The notes under the pieces: model-generated
What the model saw: only the letters and a program-made list of their open reading frames with translations
Told to the model about the DNA's origin: nothing
The model's database searches: none
Assembly: GCF_003065405.1 (NCBI RefSeq)
Contig: NZ_CP026947.1
Coordinates: 2,170,001-2,234,000 of the forward strand
DNA: 64,000 nt
Direction of reading: 5' to 3'
Origin: Corynebacterium yudongzhengii
GTDB lineage: Bacteria > Actinomycetota > Actinomycetes > Mycobacteriales > Mycobacteriaceae
Program-made: the position numbers and the translations under genes
In this document: in pieces, positions 15,456-25,500 of the stretch
How the letters are laid out: every line of letters begins with the position of its first letter
How positions within the stretch are numbered: position 1 is the stretch's first letter

Positions 15456-16352
15456 TTAGTCACCGATCTGCTCGCGGCCACGCTTGACGATGAGCGGATC
15501 CGGCTCCCCGACCACCTCGTGGTCCTTGTTGGTGTATTCGAACTTAGACAGGATGTAGCGCATCGCGTTGATGCGGGCGCGCTTCTTGTCGTTCGACTTG
15601 ATGGTGATCCACGGGGACTCATCCGTGTCCGTGTAGCGGAACTGCTCTTCCTTGGCGCGGGTGTAGTCGTCCCACTTATCCAGCGAGGCCAGATCCATCG
15701 GGGAGAGTTTCCACTGCCGCACCGGGTCGACCTGGCGGATGGCGAAGCGGGTGCGCTGCTCCTTCTGGGTCACGGAGAACCAGAACTTCGTCAGCGAGAT
15801 ACCGGAGCCCAAGATCATGTTCTCGAGCATCGGGACCTCACGGAGGAACTCCGCATGCTGGGACTCGGTGCAAAAACCCATGACGCGCTCGACGCCGGAG
15901 CGGTTGTACCAGGAGCGGTCGAAGAACACGATCTCACCAGCCGACGGGAAGTGCGCGATGTAGCGCTGGAAGTACCACGAGGTGGACTCGCGTGGCGACG
16001 GCTTCTCCAGCGCCACCGTGCGCGCACCACGGGGGTTGAGGTGCTCATTGAAGCGCTTGATGGTTCCGCCCTTGCCGGCGGCGTCCCGCCCCTCAAAGAG
16101 GATGATGTGGCGCTGGCCGGTCTCCTTCGTCCAGTTCTGCCACTTCAAAAGCTCGATCTGGAGCTGGCGCTTGACCACCTCGTACTCGTCGCGGGTCATG
16201 CGTTCGTCGTACGGGTACTGCTCACGCCACGTCTGAATCGGGGTGCCATCTTCGCGCAGGAGTACCGGATCATCCTCATCCGAGTCGTCGACCATGTAGC
16301 CTTCGGTCTCGGTCAAATCGATCATCGGCATGTCGTCGTCGTGTTCAGCCAT
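15456..16352 (-). CDS. ppk2: polyphosphate kinase 2 family protein
   Basis: PPK2 enzymes transfer phosphate between polyphosphate and nucleoside phosphates. The 298-residue single-domain protein has Walker A FEGRDAAGKGGTIKRF (about residues 85-100), Walker B IVFFDRSWYNRSGVERVMGF with the conserved DRSWYNR, and the lid LSPMDLASLDKWDDYTRAKE. The length and the intact motifs fit the class that makes or uses NDP. It converges with the TSUP gene with a 16-bp gap and no obvious terminator. A TAGAAT-like -10 and an AGGA box lie immediately before the ATG. Confidence 0.93.
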   Translation of the reverse strand: MAEHDDDMPMIDLTETEGYMVDDSDEDDPVLLREDGTPIQTWREQYPYDERMTRDEYEVVKRQLQIELLKWQNWTKETGQRHIILFEGRDAAGKGGTIKRFNEHLNPRGARTVALEKPSPRESTSWYFQRYIAHFPSAGEIVFFDRSWYNRSGVERVMGFCTESQHAEFLREVPMLENMILGSGISLTKFWFSVTQKEQRTRFAIRQVDPVRQWKLSPMDLASLDKWDDYTRAKEEQFRYTDTDESPWITIKSNDKKRARINAMRYILSKFEYTNKDHEVVGEPDPLIVKRGREQIGD

Positions 16353-17326
16353 AGTTCCTATTCTAGTGGCTCTCCAGGGATTTCGTCCGTCGAGATAGGC
16401 CTTCGGGGTTGGTGGCTTTCGCGATGATGGGGAGGAATCGATCGTGGGACAGGGGCTTACTATGCGGCCGCATAGTTATGCTGGGCGCTTCGGTGATACT
16501 GGTTCGTTTTTATTGTCAGGTGCGGTTTGTTGGTGGTGCTTCTCCGGCAAGACGGTAGCGACGGTTTCCGGGTAGCTAGTAAAAGCCATCCAGGCCCGGC
16601 CGACACGACCCGGGCCTCGGCGGCGCAAGTGACAGCGTGTGCCGAACGCCTATAAATTCCCTGGAATCCATTGATTTCCGATTACGCACGTGCGTAAAGC
16701 TTTCGGTCCGCACTCTGCGGCGACATCGGGAGTCTAGGACAGTTCTGGTTGCAGGGTCGTTACAGTGACCCGTGAGGGCGGCTAAGGGTGAGGGGGTCTG
16801 GCCACGTTTTACGCACGTGCGTAAAAATCTGAGGCCAAAGGTGACAATGTGGCTCGCGTACCTATGAATTCCCTGGAATCCAATGATTTCCGATTACGCA
16901 CGTGCGTAAAAACCGGCCAGCACTATCCGGCGACATAGCCGAGTAGGTGGGCTTCACCTCCACCAGCAGACCAAGACGGCGTTCCAACAATTCTCTTCAG
17001 GCTGATCTCCGAGGCACAAGGAACGCTCCGGCAGACACACACCGACGGAAGAGACCTCGCAGGGCCGAACAGCGTGGGATGGGAATTATCGACGTAGTAT
17101 CTGTGCGCCCGAAAAGAAGAATTCCCTCCCCCGTTACTGACACAGGAAACGCCGAACTACGAGGCCTCCGCATCAGAGACGCGTCGGAGCCAGAGGGTGC
17201 TACCAGGTAGCCGGAATCCTGCTACCAACTACGCGAACACGCACTACCGCCACCCCGAAGCGGCCTCTAGCGCCCGATAACCCGCTATCGCAAACGAGAT
17301 GAATCCTGGCTATGCGCAGATACGCG
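16353..17326. other. about 1 kb without a convincing gene, upstream of ppk2 and downstream of porA
   Basis: An 87-codon open frame at 16947-17210 has no recognisable protein features, no ribosome site and Arg/Pro-rich composition typical of a chance frame. The region holds the direct repeat and the palindromes listed separately. Apart from the ppk2 promoter at its left edge I see nothing else. It could encode an untranslated RNA, but nothing in the sequence requires this. Confidence 0.6.
16627..16940. repeat. imperfect direct repeat (about 100 bp, two copies) with three TTACGCACGTGCGTAA palindromes
   Basis: Copies at about 16627-16735 and 16830-16940 share GAATTCCCTGGAATCC-like sequence, GATTTCCGATTACGCACG and CGGCGACAT in the same order. 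Each contains the 16-bp perfect palindrome TTACGCACGTGCGTAA (16682-16697 and 16894-16909). A third copy, extended to 20 bp by flanking T/A runs, lies between them at 16807-16826. Three identical palindromes within 230 bp look like binding sites for a dimeric regulator; the target gene is unclear. Confidence 0.75.
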
Positions 17327-17387
17327 AAAACCGCCCGGACCGATGCGGTCGCGAGCGGTTTAACAAACCTGCCGGGCCATGCCCGGC
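17327..17387 (-). terminator. porHA terminator region (two hairpins)
   Basis: Directly after the porA stop, reading the minus strand, come hairpin GCCGGGC-ATG-GCCCGGC (17371-17387) and then a nested hairpin with outer stem AAACCGC/GCGGTTT (17328-17334 with 17355-17361) and inner stem GACCG/CGGTC (17338-17342 with 17346-17350), followed by TTTT. The second has the form of an intrinsic terminator. Two in a row suit a very highly expressed porin transcript. Confidence 0.75.
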
Positions 17388-17399
17388 GGTGGCGTGATC

Positions 17400-17546
17400 T
17401 TAGAGGACCAGGCCGATCAGGTCAGAAGCACCGGCGGCGATGTCGGTGAGCTCGCCCCAGGTGTCGAAGAGCCAGCCGAAGAAGCCCTCGGAGGACAGGG
17501 CGTTCAGGTTCGTGGCGAACTCGGAAAAGCTGCTGTTGTCAGACAT
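17400..17546 (-). CDS. porA: PorA-type mini-porin of the mycolic-acid outer membrane
   Basis: The 48-residue product starts MSDNSSFSEFATNLNALS and ends ASDLIGLVL. It has no signal peptide. Size, the central GFFGWLFDTWGE segment and the terminal DLIGL motif match what I recall of C. glutamicum PorA, a 45-residue protein ending ADLIGLLG. PorA and PorH together form the main cation-selective channel of the corynebacterial outer membrane and are O-mycoloylated on serines. An AGGAG box lies 6 bp before the ATG. porH is 70 bp upstream and both lie downstream of groEL, as in C. glutamicum. The gene is too short for most ORF finders. Confidence 0.88.
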   Translation of the reverse strand: MSDNSSFSEFATNLNALSSEGFFGWLFDTWGELTDIAAGASDLIGLVL

Positions 17547-17616
17547 GTTGATCTCCTTGAAAGTCAGAAGGGTGTTGGTGTGATGTGACCTACGCCGTCA
17601 AATGGCGAGGGGATAG

Positions 17617-17817
17617 TTACTGGTTGGCATCGGACCCAGCGTTGGAGGAACCGGAGGACAGAGCCTCGACACTGGAGGAGGTATTCTCGAACAGCTCCTG
17701 GAAGTCCGCTTCAGCCCAGCTCAGCAGGAACTGCGGGATGCCCTGCAGAACGGCGGTCCAGCCTTCCCAGGTGGTGACGAAGTTGTCGAGGTGCCCCTGA
17801 ATGGTGGCGAGATCCAT
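17617..17817 (-). CDS. porH: PorH-type mini-porin
   Basis: The 66-residue product begins MDLATIQGHLDNF, resembling the MDLSLLKETLGNYETF start I recall for C. glutamicum PorH. It is an amphipathic helical peptide with a Ser/Asn-rich C-terminus (SSSVEALSSGSSNAGS) offering candidate O-mycoloylation serines. The frame extends to a GTG at 17880, but that start would add 21 residues with no family match and only a poorly spaced ribosome site, so I choose the ATG at 17817; no good AGGAG precedes it either. It forms the heteromeric channel with PorA, encoded 70 bp downstream. Confidence 0.85.
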   Translation of the reverse strand: MDLATIQGHLDNFVTTWEGWTAVLQGIPQFLLSWAEADFQELFENTSSSVEALSSGSSNAGSDANQ

Positions 17818-18170
17818 GATGAAACTACTAGCGAATTCTTCCGGCGTTTCTACCGGAACATTACGGTCATATCCAGACACCCTTCAGGGCGTCCCAGCGA
17901 CAATTATGGCACAGGTTTCAGAACAATCAATCCCAATTTTCGCGCATTACCAGCAGCTTTCATATTTCATTTTTCCATTCCAAGTGAATTTTAAGTTACA
18001 AAACATTAGGTACGATCATTAATATAATCCCTCAAGCTGGTTATACTATCTGGGAGTTATTTAATAATCGACGACACTGATTTTCAACAACACTACGCCG
18101 GTCCCGAAAAATTTTTTAATTCAAACACTCCCAACTAACCCTATCTGTCACACCAGTCACACTAGTAGAC
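17818..18170 (-). promoter_or_regulatory. AT-rich porH upstream region
   Basis: This 350-bp gap between the groEL terminator and porH is conspicuously richer in A and T than the rest of the window, including several A/T runs around 17940-18125. It contains no gene. A long AT-rich upstream region fits a strong, separately regulated porin promoter rather than read-through from groEL, because an intrinsic terminator closes groEL. I cannot place a -10 or -35 box with confidence. Confidence 0.55.
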
Positions 18171-18215
18171 AAAAGAAAACGCCCCCTTCCCGTTCCGGGG
18201 GTGGGGGCGGGCGTT
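18171..18215 (-). terminator. groEL intrinsic terminator
   Basis: Reading the minus strand after the groEL stop, AACGCCCGCCCCC pairs with GGGAAGGGGGCGTT across a short loop and is followed at once by TTTCTTTT. Stem, loop and T-run are all present, so this is a strong Rho-independent terminator separating groEL from porH. Confidence 0.85.
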
Positions 18216-18232
18216 AGGCCGTTCGGACTAGT

Positions 18233-19981
<1,749 letters not shown>

Positions 19982-20004
19982 TCACCCACTCGGTTGAGCG
20001 TTTT

Positions 20005-20031
20005 CTGGCACTCAACTACATCAAGTGCTAG
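20005..20031. promoter_or_regulatory. CIRCE operator (HrcA site)
   Basis: CTGGCACTC and AAGTGCTAG are separated by exactly 9 bp, matching the CIRCE consensus TTAGCACTC-N9-GAGTGCTAA at 14 of 18 arm positions. It lies upstream of groEL (start at 19873), as expected for HrcA-controlled heat-shock induction in actinobacteria. It also lies between groEL and the divergent M20 peptidase gene. Confidence 0.85.
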
Positions 20032-20041
20032 AACCCATTTC

Positions 20042-20057
20042 TAGCACTCGGAGTGCC
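20042..20057. promoter_or_regulatory. second CACTC/GAGTG palindrome without the 9-bp spacer
   Basis: Ten bases beyond the CIRCE site, TAGCACTC is followed directly by GGAGTGCC, forming a GCACTC-G-GAGTGC palindrome (20044-20056). It uses the same half-sites but with a 1-bp spacer. It may be a decayed CIRCE with its spacer deleted or a separate site affecting the divergent peptidase gene. Confidence 0.5.
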
Positions 20058-20102
20058 CGACTGCAAGACAATTCCGACCGCTTTAGCGCTACGCTCGACC
20101 CC

Positions 20103-21464
20103 ATGAACGAGATGCTTTCTACTATTACTGACACGGTGCGCTCCGATCGCGACCGGATCTTCCGCCAACTCAGCGAACTCGTCGGCTTCAATTCGGTGCA
20201 CGACGAGCCCGGTATCGGCGACGATCCCGCCCGAGCCGCCGACTGGGTCGCCGACGCTTTCGCCGCCGTCGGCCTCGAGATCGAAAAGATCGACACCGAC
20301 GATGGCTCGACCCTGATCCAAGGCAGCCGCGTCGTCGATAAGCACGCCCCCACCGTGTTGCTCTATGCGCACCACGACGTGGTCCCCGCCGGCGACCCGC
20401 GGGCCTGGAGCGCGAACCCCTTCACCCTCACCGAGCGCGACGGGCGCTGGTACGGCCGCGGCGCCGCCGACTGCAAGGGCAACGTCATCATGCACCTGGC
20501 GGCCCTGCGCGCCGCCGAGGTCGCCGGTGGGCCGAAGGTCAACGTCACCGCCATCATCGAAGGCTCCGAGGAACGCGGTGGGGAGGGGTTGAGCGCGCTC
20601 GTCGAGAAGCGCCCCGAGCTTTTTGCCGCCGATGCGATCCTCATTGCGGATACGGGCAATAGGGCCGTCGGCACGCCGACGCTGACCACGAGCCTGCGTG
20701 GCGGCGCGCAGGTGACGGTGACCGTCGGTACGCTGCGCGCCCCGGTGCACTCCGGGATGCTCGGCGGGCCGGCCCCCGATGCCGTCGCCGCGCTCGTGCG
20801 CCTTTTGGATTCGCTGCGCGACGACAGCGGCAACACGGTGATCGACGGCGTGGATACCAGCGCCACCTGGGAGGGCGCCGACTACGTCGAGGAGACCTTC
20901 CGCGCCGATGCCGGGGTTCTCGACGGCGTGGAGCTCTTCGGCGCCGAGGGCGATAGCCCCGCCGATCTCGTGTGGGCGCGCCCGACCGTGACCGTCACCG
21001 GGTTTAGCTCCACCCCGGTCTCCGAGGCCGTCAACGCCGTGCCCGCCACCGCGAGCGCCCAGCTAAACCTGCGGGTGCCGCACCCGATGAGCGCGCGGAA
21101 GACCGTCGAGAAGCTCGTCGCGCACTTGAAGCAACACATCCCGTGGGGCGCCCACCTAAACATCGAGGTCAGCGACATCAACGAGCCTTTCGCCACCGCC
21201 ACCGACGTGCCGGCCACCCAGCATTTGTCGGCGTGCTTGGCGCAGGCCTACGACGAGAAGGAGACGGTGCAGATCGGTGCCGGAGGCTCGATTCCGCTGG
21301 CGGCCACCCTGCAGGCCGCGCAGCCGCAGGCGACCATCGCGCTGTTCGGCGTGGAGGAGCCGAAGTGTGCGATCCACTCGCCGGACGAGTCCGTCGACCC
21401 CACCGAGATCGAGAACATCGCCATCGCCGAGGCACTGTTTTTAACCAGTTACCAGCCAAAGTAG
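20103..21464 (+). CDS. M20 family zinc dipeptidase
   Basis: A 453-residue M20A-type metallopeptidase. Metal ligands are in VLLYAHHDVVPAG (first His and Asp), RGAADCKGN (bridging Asp), EGSEERGGEGL (catalytic Glu pair), ADTGNRAVG and the C-terminal ECAIHS-like PKCAIHSPDE. The inserted dimerisation domain lies between about residues 190 and 330. The open frame begins at 20025, but the ATG at 20103 gives the normal N-terminus MNEMLSTITDTVRSDRDRIF. It probably cleaves dipeptides in the cytoplasm. It is divergent from groEL. Confidence 0.92.
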   Translation: MNEMLSTITDTVRSDRDRIFRQLSELVGFNSVHDEPGIGDDPARAADWVADAFAAVGLEIEKIDTDDGSTLIQGSRVVDKHAPTVLLYAHHDVVPAGDPRAWSANPFTLTERDGRWYGRGAADCKGNVIMHLAALRAAEVAGGPKVNVTAIIEGSEERGGEGLSALVEKRPELFAADAILIADTGNRAVGTPTLTTSLRGGAQVTVTVGTLRAPVHSGMLGGPAPDAVAALVRLLDSLRDDSGNTVIDGVDTSATWEGADYVEETFRADAGVLDGVELFGAEGDSPADLVWARPTVTVTGFSSTPVSEAVNAVPATASAQLNLRVPHPMSARKTVEKLVAHLKQHIPWGAHLNIEVSDINEPFATATDVPATQHLSACLAQAYDEKETVQIGAGGSIPLAATLQAAQPQATIALFGVEEPKCAIHSPDESVDPTEIENIAIAEALFLTSYQPK

Positions 21465-21508
21465 CGCGCCCCTTGCGCTTTAATGTGACAGGGGTTACAG
21501 TCAGTGCC

Positions 21509-21571
21509 ATGACGCACAGCATCCTCCTACCGAAGCGAGTAGCCAAGGCTACGTACCCCGGCGCGGTCTAG
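21509..21571 (+). CDS. putative 20-residue leader peptide
   Basis: ATG at 21509 opens a short frame (MTHSILLPKRVAKATYPGAV) ending in TAG at 21569-21571. It lies about 100 bp before the LeuA-domain gene, and its last codons and stop fall inside a strong hairpin, an arrangement typical of attenuation control. No good ribosome site is seen, so translation may be leaderless from a promoter near a TAATGT box at about 21481. It has one Ile-Leu-Leu run but no long regulatory codon run. That it is translated is inference. Confidence 0.45.
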   Translation: MTHSILLPKRVAKATYPGAV

Positions 21572-21637
21572 TTCCCGGACCAACCCCCGCGCCCGGGGTA
21601 GTAGTCCTGATAGCTCCCAGAATCCTTCGGTTGGTCC
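21553..21637 (+). promoter_or_regulatory. candidate attenuator or LEU-type RNA element
   Basis: TACCCCGGCGCGG (21553-21565) pairs with CCGCGCCCGGGGTA (21587-21600) with one bulge. The loop holds the leader stop codon and GGACCAACC (21577-21585), which is perfectly complementary to GGTTGGTCC at 21629-21637, so either a pseudoknot or an alternative fold can form. I recall that a pseudoknot-containing LEU element has been described for actinobacterial leuA leaders; whether this is the same motif needs a covariance search. Confidence 0.55.
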
Positions 21638-21673
21638 CCACCTCCACCCCACGGACATCAAAGGACCTACGAG

Positions 21674-22192
21674 ATGCAGCACTACACCCCGATCACCGCT
21701 ACCCCGGATACCCGAACCACCCCGGCTGAGGCCGACCCCTTCGAGCACCGCTTCGGTAGCACCCACCGCCTGCCGAAGGGACTGCGGAAAGAGGCCCGGG
21801 GCATGAGCTGGCCGCTGTTTACCGCCACCTACTGCCCCACCCCGGATCTGCGCATCACCGGACTGACCAGCGAGAAGCTGCGCGCCGGCAAGGCCCGCTT
21901 CAGCGCCGAGCTAACCACCTACTCCAAAACGGCCGCCCCGACGAGCACCCGCCGCGAGACCATCGCCACCGGGCCGGCCTCAGCTATCACCCACTTCCTG
22001 GCGGAGGAGGGACGCTACGTCGAGATCCGCACCTTCCGCCAGCAGCGCATCTTCGAGGCCACCGTCACCTTCCTCGAGGTCGCCCACCAGTGGGATCACA
22101 CCCGCACCGCCTGGGCCGTCGGCTTCGGGCCCACGGACGCGACCTCCATCGCCCACGCCCTGGCTTCCGGCGCGCAGCGCATCCACGGCTAG
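21674..22192 (+). CDS. stand-alone protein resembling the LeuA (2-isopropylmalate synthase) regulatory domain
   Basis: The 172-residue product has no catalytic TIM barrel. Its C-terminal ~100 residues follow the LeuA allosteric-domain pattern: a strand, TGPASAITHFLAEEGRYVEI (LeuA has GNGP-DA-VHAL), a variable loop, VTFLEVAHQ, and a closing TAWAVGFGPTDATSIAHALASGAQR (LeuA: WGVG----A-L-A--SA-NR). The alignment is by eye. It could bind leucine or hetero-oligomerise with LeuA. Start ATG at 21674 with AAAGGA upstream. It is preceded by a leader peptide and structured RNA, fitting amino-acid-responsive control. Confidence 0.65.
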   Translation: MQHYTPITATPDTRTTPAEADPFEHRFGSTHRLPKGLRKEARGMSWPLFTATYCPTPDLRITGLTSEKLRAGKARFSAELTTYSKTAAPTSTRRETIATGPASAITHFLAEEGRYVEIRTFRQQRIFEATVTFLEVAHQWDHTRTAWAVGFGPTDATSIAHALASGAQRIHG

Positions 22193-22537
22193 GCCACACA
22201 CGCAGGGAATTCAACACTGTCAGTGAATACTTCACTTTTGCAGCAATGGATTTCGGGTTAAGGTAGTTTCTTGTTAGCCGCGCCAGTGCGCGGCGCCTTA
22301 TTGCATACCGTGTCTGCACCCCTGCAGCGGGCCACGCCCCGCGGTCCCCGGCGGGATCGACGCAGGAGCATCCACGGTGGCACCGGTTTATGGGTATTAA
22401 AACTTCTAAACCGGCCGCTGCTTTTGTCTTGATTTTTTAAAGGACTAGCCATCGGGACGGCGCCGGCCTCACGGCGGGGAATAACGCTTGATCATTCAAC
22501 CACCCGCGACCGTGCCTAAGTGGGGAGCTGCCATAAC
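22193..22537 (+). promoter_or_regulatory. 345-bp structured leader of the Mrp antiporter operon
   Basis: No gene is present. Structural elements are: hairpin GCCGCGC-CAGT-GCGCGGC (22277-22294); hairpin CCGGTTTA/TAAACCGG (22383-22390 with 22407-22414); and a longer-range pairing GCAGCGGgCC (22324-22333) with GGCCGCTGC (22413-22421), which is followed by TTTTGTCTTGATTTTTT. The last two share bases 22413-22414 and may be alternative folds with terminator character. A long leader ending in a conditional terminator would suit a cation-responsive switch, but no known riboswitch consensus was recognised. Confidence 0.45.
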
Positions 22538-25500
22538 GTGCTAGTACTGCTGTTCGCCCTCGCGCTCGCTGCCGTGGTGGCCACCGTCTTAATCCGCTGG
22601 ATCGGCCAGGCCGGATTCCTGCTGCTGGCGATCGTGCCCGCCGCAGGTTTCGGCTGGGTGCTCTCCCACTTCTTACAGGGGACCTTTAATGATGGCGGGG
22701 CCTTAGTCCACAGCATCGAGTGGATGCCATCGGTACACCTCAATATTGACCTGCGCCTCGATTCCCTGGCTGCGCTGTTCAGCCTCATCATCTTGGGAGT
22801 CGGCACCCTCGTGCTGGTGTATTGCTGGGGCTACTTCGATTCCAATCCGCCCCGGCTGGCAAAGTTCAGCGGGGAAATGGTCTCCTTCGCCGCGGCGATG
22901 TTCGGCCTGGTCATCTCCGACAACCTCCTGTTGATGTACATCTTCTGGGAGATCACCTCGGTGCTGTCCTTCATGCTCGTCGGCTACTACGGCGAGCGGG
23001 CCTCCTCGCGGCGCTCCGCCGGCCAGGCGCTGATGGTGACCACCTTGGGTGGGCTGGCGATGCTCGTCGGCATCATCTTGCTCGGCCGCCAGACCGGGGC
23101 CTGGACCTTCTCCGCGGTCGCGGACATCGACTCCTTGGGCGATGTCCCCTTCATCCTGACGGCCGTGGGCCTGATCCTGGCGGGCGCGCTGTCGAAGTCC
23201 GCGATCGCCCCGGCACACTTCTGGCTGCCCGGCGCGATGGCCGCCCCGACCCCGGTCTCGGCGTATCTGCACTCCGCGGCCATGGTCAAGGCCGGCATCT
23301 ACCTGGTCGCGCGCATGGCGCCGGACTTCTTTGTCGTAGAGGGCTGGCACCTCATCGTCATCGGCCTCGGCGTGTTCACCATGCTGCTCGGCGGCTGGAT
23401 GGCGCTGAAGCAGAAGGATCTCAAGCTCATCCTCGCCTACGGCACCGTCTCCCAGCTGGGCTTCATCATGTCGGTGATCTCCATCGGCTCCCGCGAAGCC
23501 TTGCAGGCCGGCCTGGCGCTGACGTTTAGCCACTCGCTCTTCAAGGCGGCGCTGTTCATGATCGTTGGCGCCATCGACCACACCGCCGGCACCCGCGATA
23601 TCCGCGAGTTCTCCGGCCTGGGCAAGCACCAGCCGCTCATGGCCACCCTGGCGTGGATCTCCGCGCTGTCCATGGCGGGCATCCCGCCGCTGTTCGGCTT
23701 CATCGCCAAGGAGACCGCGCTGACTACGGTGCTGGAAGAGGAACTGCTCGTCGGCATGCCCGGCCAGCTCTTGCTCGTCGGCCTGGTGGTCGGCTCCGTG
23801 CTCACGATGGCCTATGCGCTGTACTTTTTGCACGGCGCTTTTGCCACCAAGAGCGCCGATCACCCCAGCGGCGGCGGCACCTCCGAGGCCGTGCAGAACA
23901 TGCACAACATGGGCTTCTCGCTGTGGATCGCGCCGCTGATCCTCACCGTCGGCACCGTGGTACTCGGCCTGTGGCCGGTGCCCATGGACGCCGCGATCAA
24001 CATCCACCTGGATAACGTCACCCCGCTTGCCGACGGCGAAAGCGCCTTCCACCTCGAGCTCTGGCACGGAATCACCCTGCCGCTTCTGCTCACCGTGTTC
24101 ATCGTCATCGCCGGTCTCATCATGCACTGGCAGCGCGAGCTGGTGCGCCGCGCCCAGTTCGACGCCCCGGCCCTGGGGTCCGCGGATCACGTCTACGACA
24201 ACATCGTCGACTTCTTCCGCAAGATCTCGCTGCGCCTGACCGCCCAGACGCAGCGCGGCTCGCTGACCATCAACCTCGGCGTCATCTTCACCGTGATGAT
24301 CCTCCTGCCGGGCAGCGCACTGTTGCTCGGCGAGCTCAACGACGTGCGCATGGTCCTGTGGGACACCGCCTGGCAGGCCGCCGCCGCGGCCGTCATCATG
24401 GCAGCCGCCGTCGCCGCCTGCTTCCTGGTCAACCGTCTGTCCGCGGTCATCGCCGTCGGCGTGACCGGCTACGGCCTGGTCATAGTCTTCGCGCTGCACG
24501 GCGCCCCGGACCTGGCGCTGACGCAGGCGCTCGTCGAGACCGTCATCATGGTCATCTTCGTGCTCGTTCTGCGCAAGCTGCCCACCACCGCGGACCTGCG
24601 TGTCAATGGCGATTCGAACCGCCTGCGCGCCTGGATTGCTATTGCGGTGGGGTTGATCGCGACCGTCGTCACGCTCTTTGCCATCAACGCGCGCACCGCC
24701 GAACCCATCTCGGAGGCGATCCCCGCACTTGCCGACGCCATCGGCCACGGCGCCAACGCCGTCAACGTCATCCTGGTGGACATCCGTGCCTGGGATACCT
24801 TCGGCGAGATCTCCGTGATCATCATCGCCGCCACCGGCGTGGCCTCGCTGATCTTCCGCAACCGCTCCTTCACCCGCGACACCCGCCGCCCGGTCTTGCG
24901 CACCCACGGGCGCCGCTGGCTGGCCGCGGACGTCGAGCCCGAGAAGGTGCAGAACCGCTCGATCATGGTGGACATCGCCACCCGCATCCTCTTCCCCTCG
25001 ATGATGGTGCTCTCGGTGTACTTCTTCTTCGCCGGCCACAACGCCCCCGGCGGCGGCTTCGCCGGCGGCCTCGTCGCTGCGCTCGCGTTCAGCCTGCGCT
25101 ACCTCGCCGGCGGCCGCGCCGAGCTCGAAGAGGCCCTGCCGATCGACGCCGGCCGCCTGCTGGGCTTGGGCCTCATCGCCTCCGGTCTCGCAGCCGTCTT
25201 GCCGATGATCCTCGACGGCGCACCGCCTCTGACCAGCTACTACTGGAGCTGGGAGAACGTGCCGCTGATCGGCTACTTCTCCATCCCTTCGGCGTTGCTT
25301 TTCGACGTCGGTGTCTACCTCATCGTCATCGGCCTCATCAAGCACGTCCTCGACTCGACCGGCTCCCAGCTGGATCTGGAAGAAGACATCCGTAAGCAGC
25401 GCGCCCGCGATCGGGCCCGCTCGCTGGCGCGCGCCGCCGAACAGCGCCGCCGCCACGAGAAGACGGGCTCGCGGACGGTGGCGCGCGGACCGCTGGCGTC

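Noticed and set aside
16947-17210. An 87-residue frame in the gene-free kilobase near porA
   Set aside because: Arg/Pro-rich composition, no ribosome site, no domain and no gene partner; more likely a chance frame.
17818-18170. The AT-rich stretch upstream of porH as horizontally acquired DNA
   Set aside because: It is short, has no coding content, and sits between genes whose order is normal for the genus; a strong promoter region is a simpler explanation.
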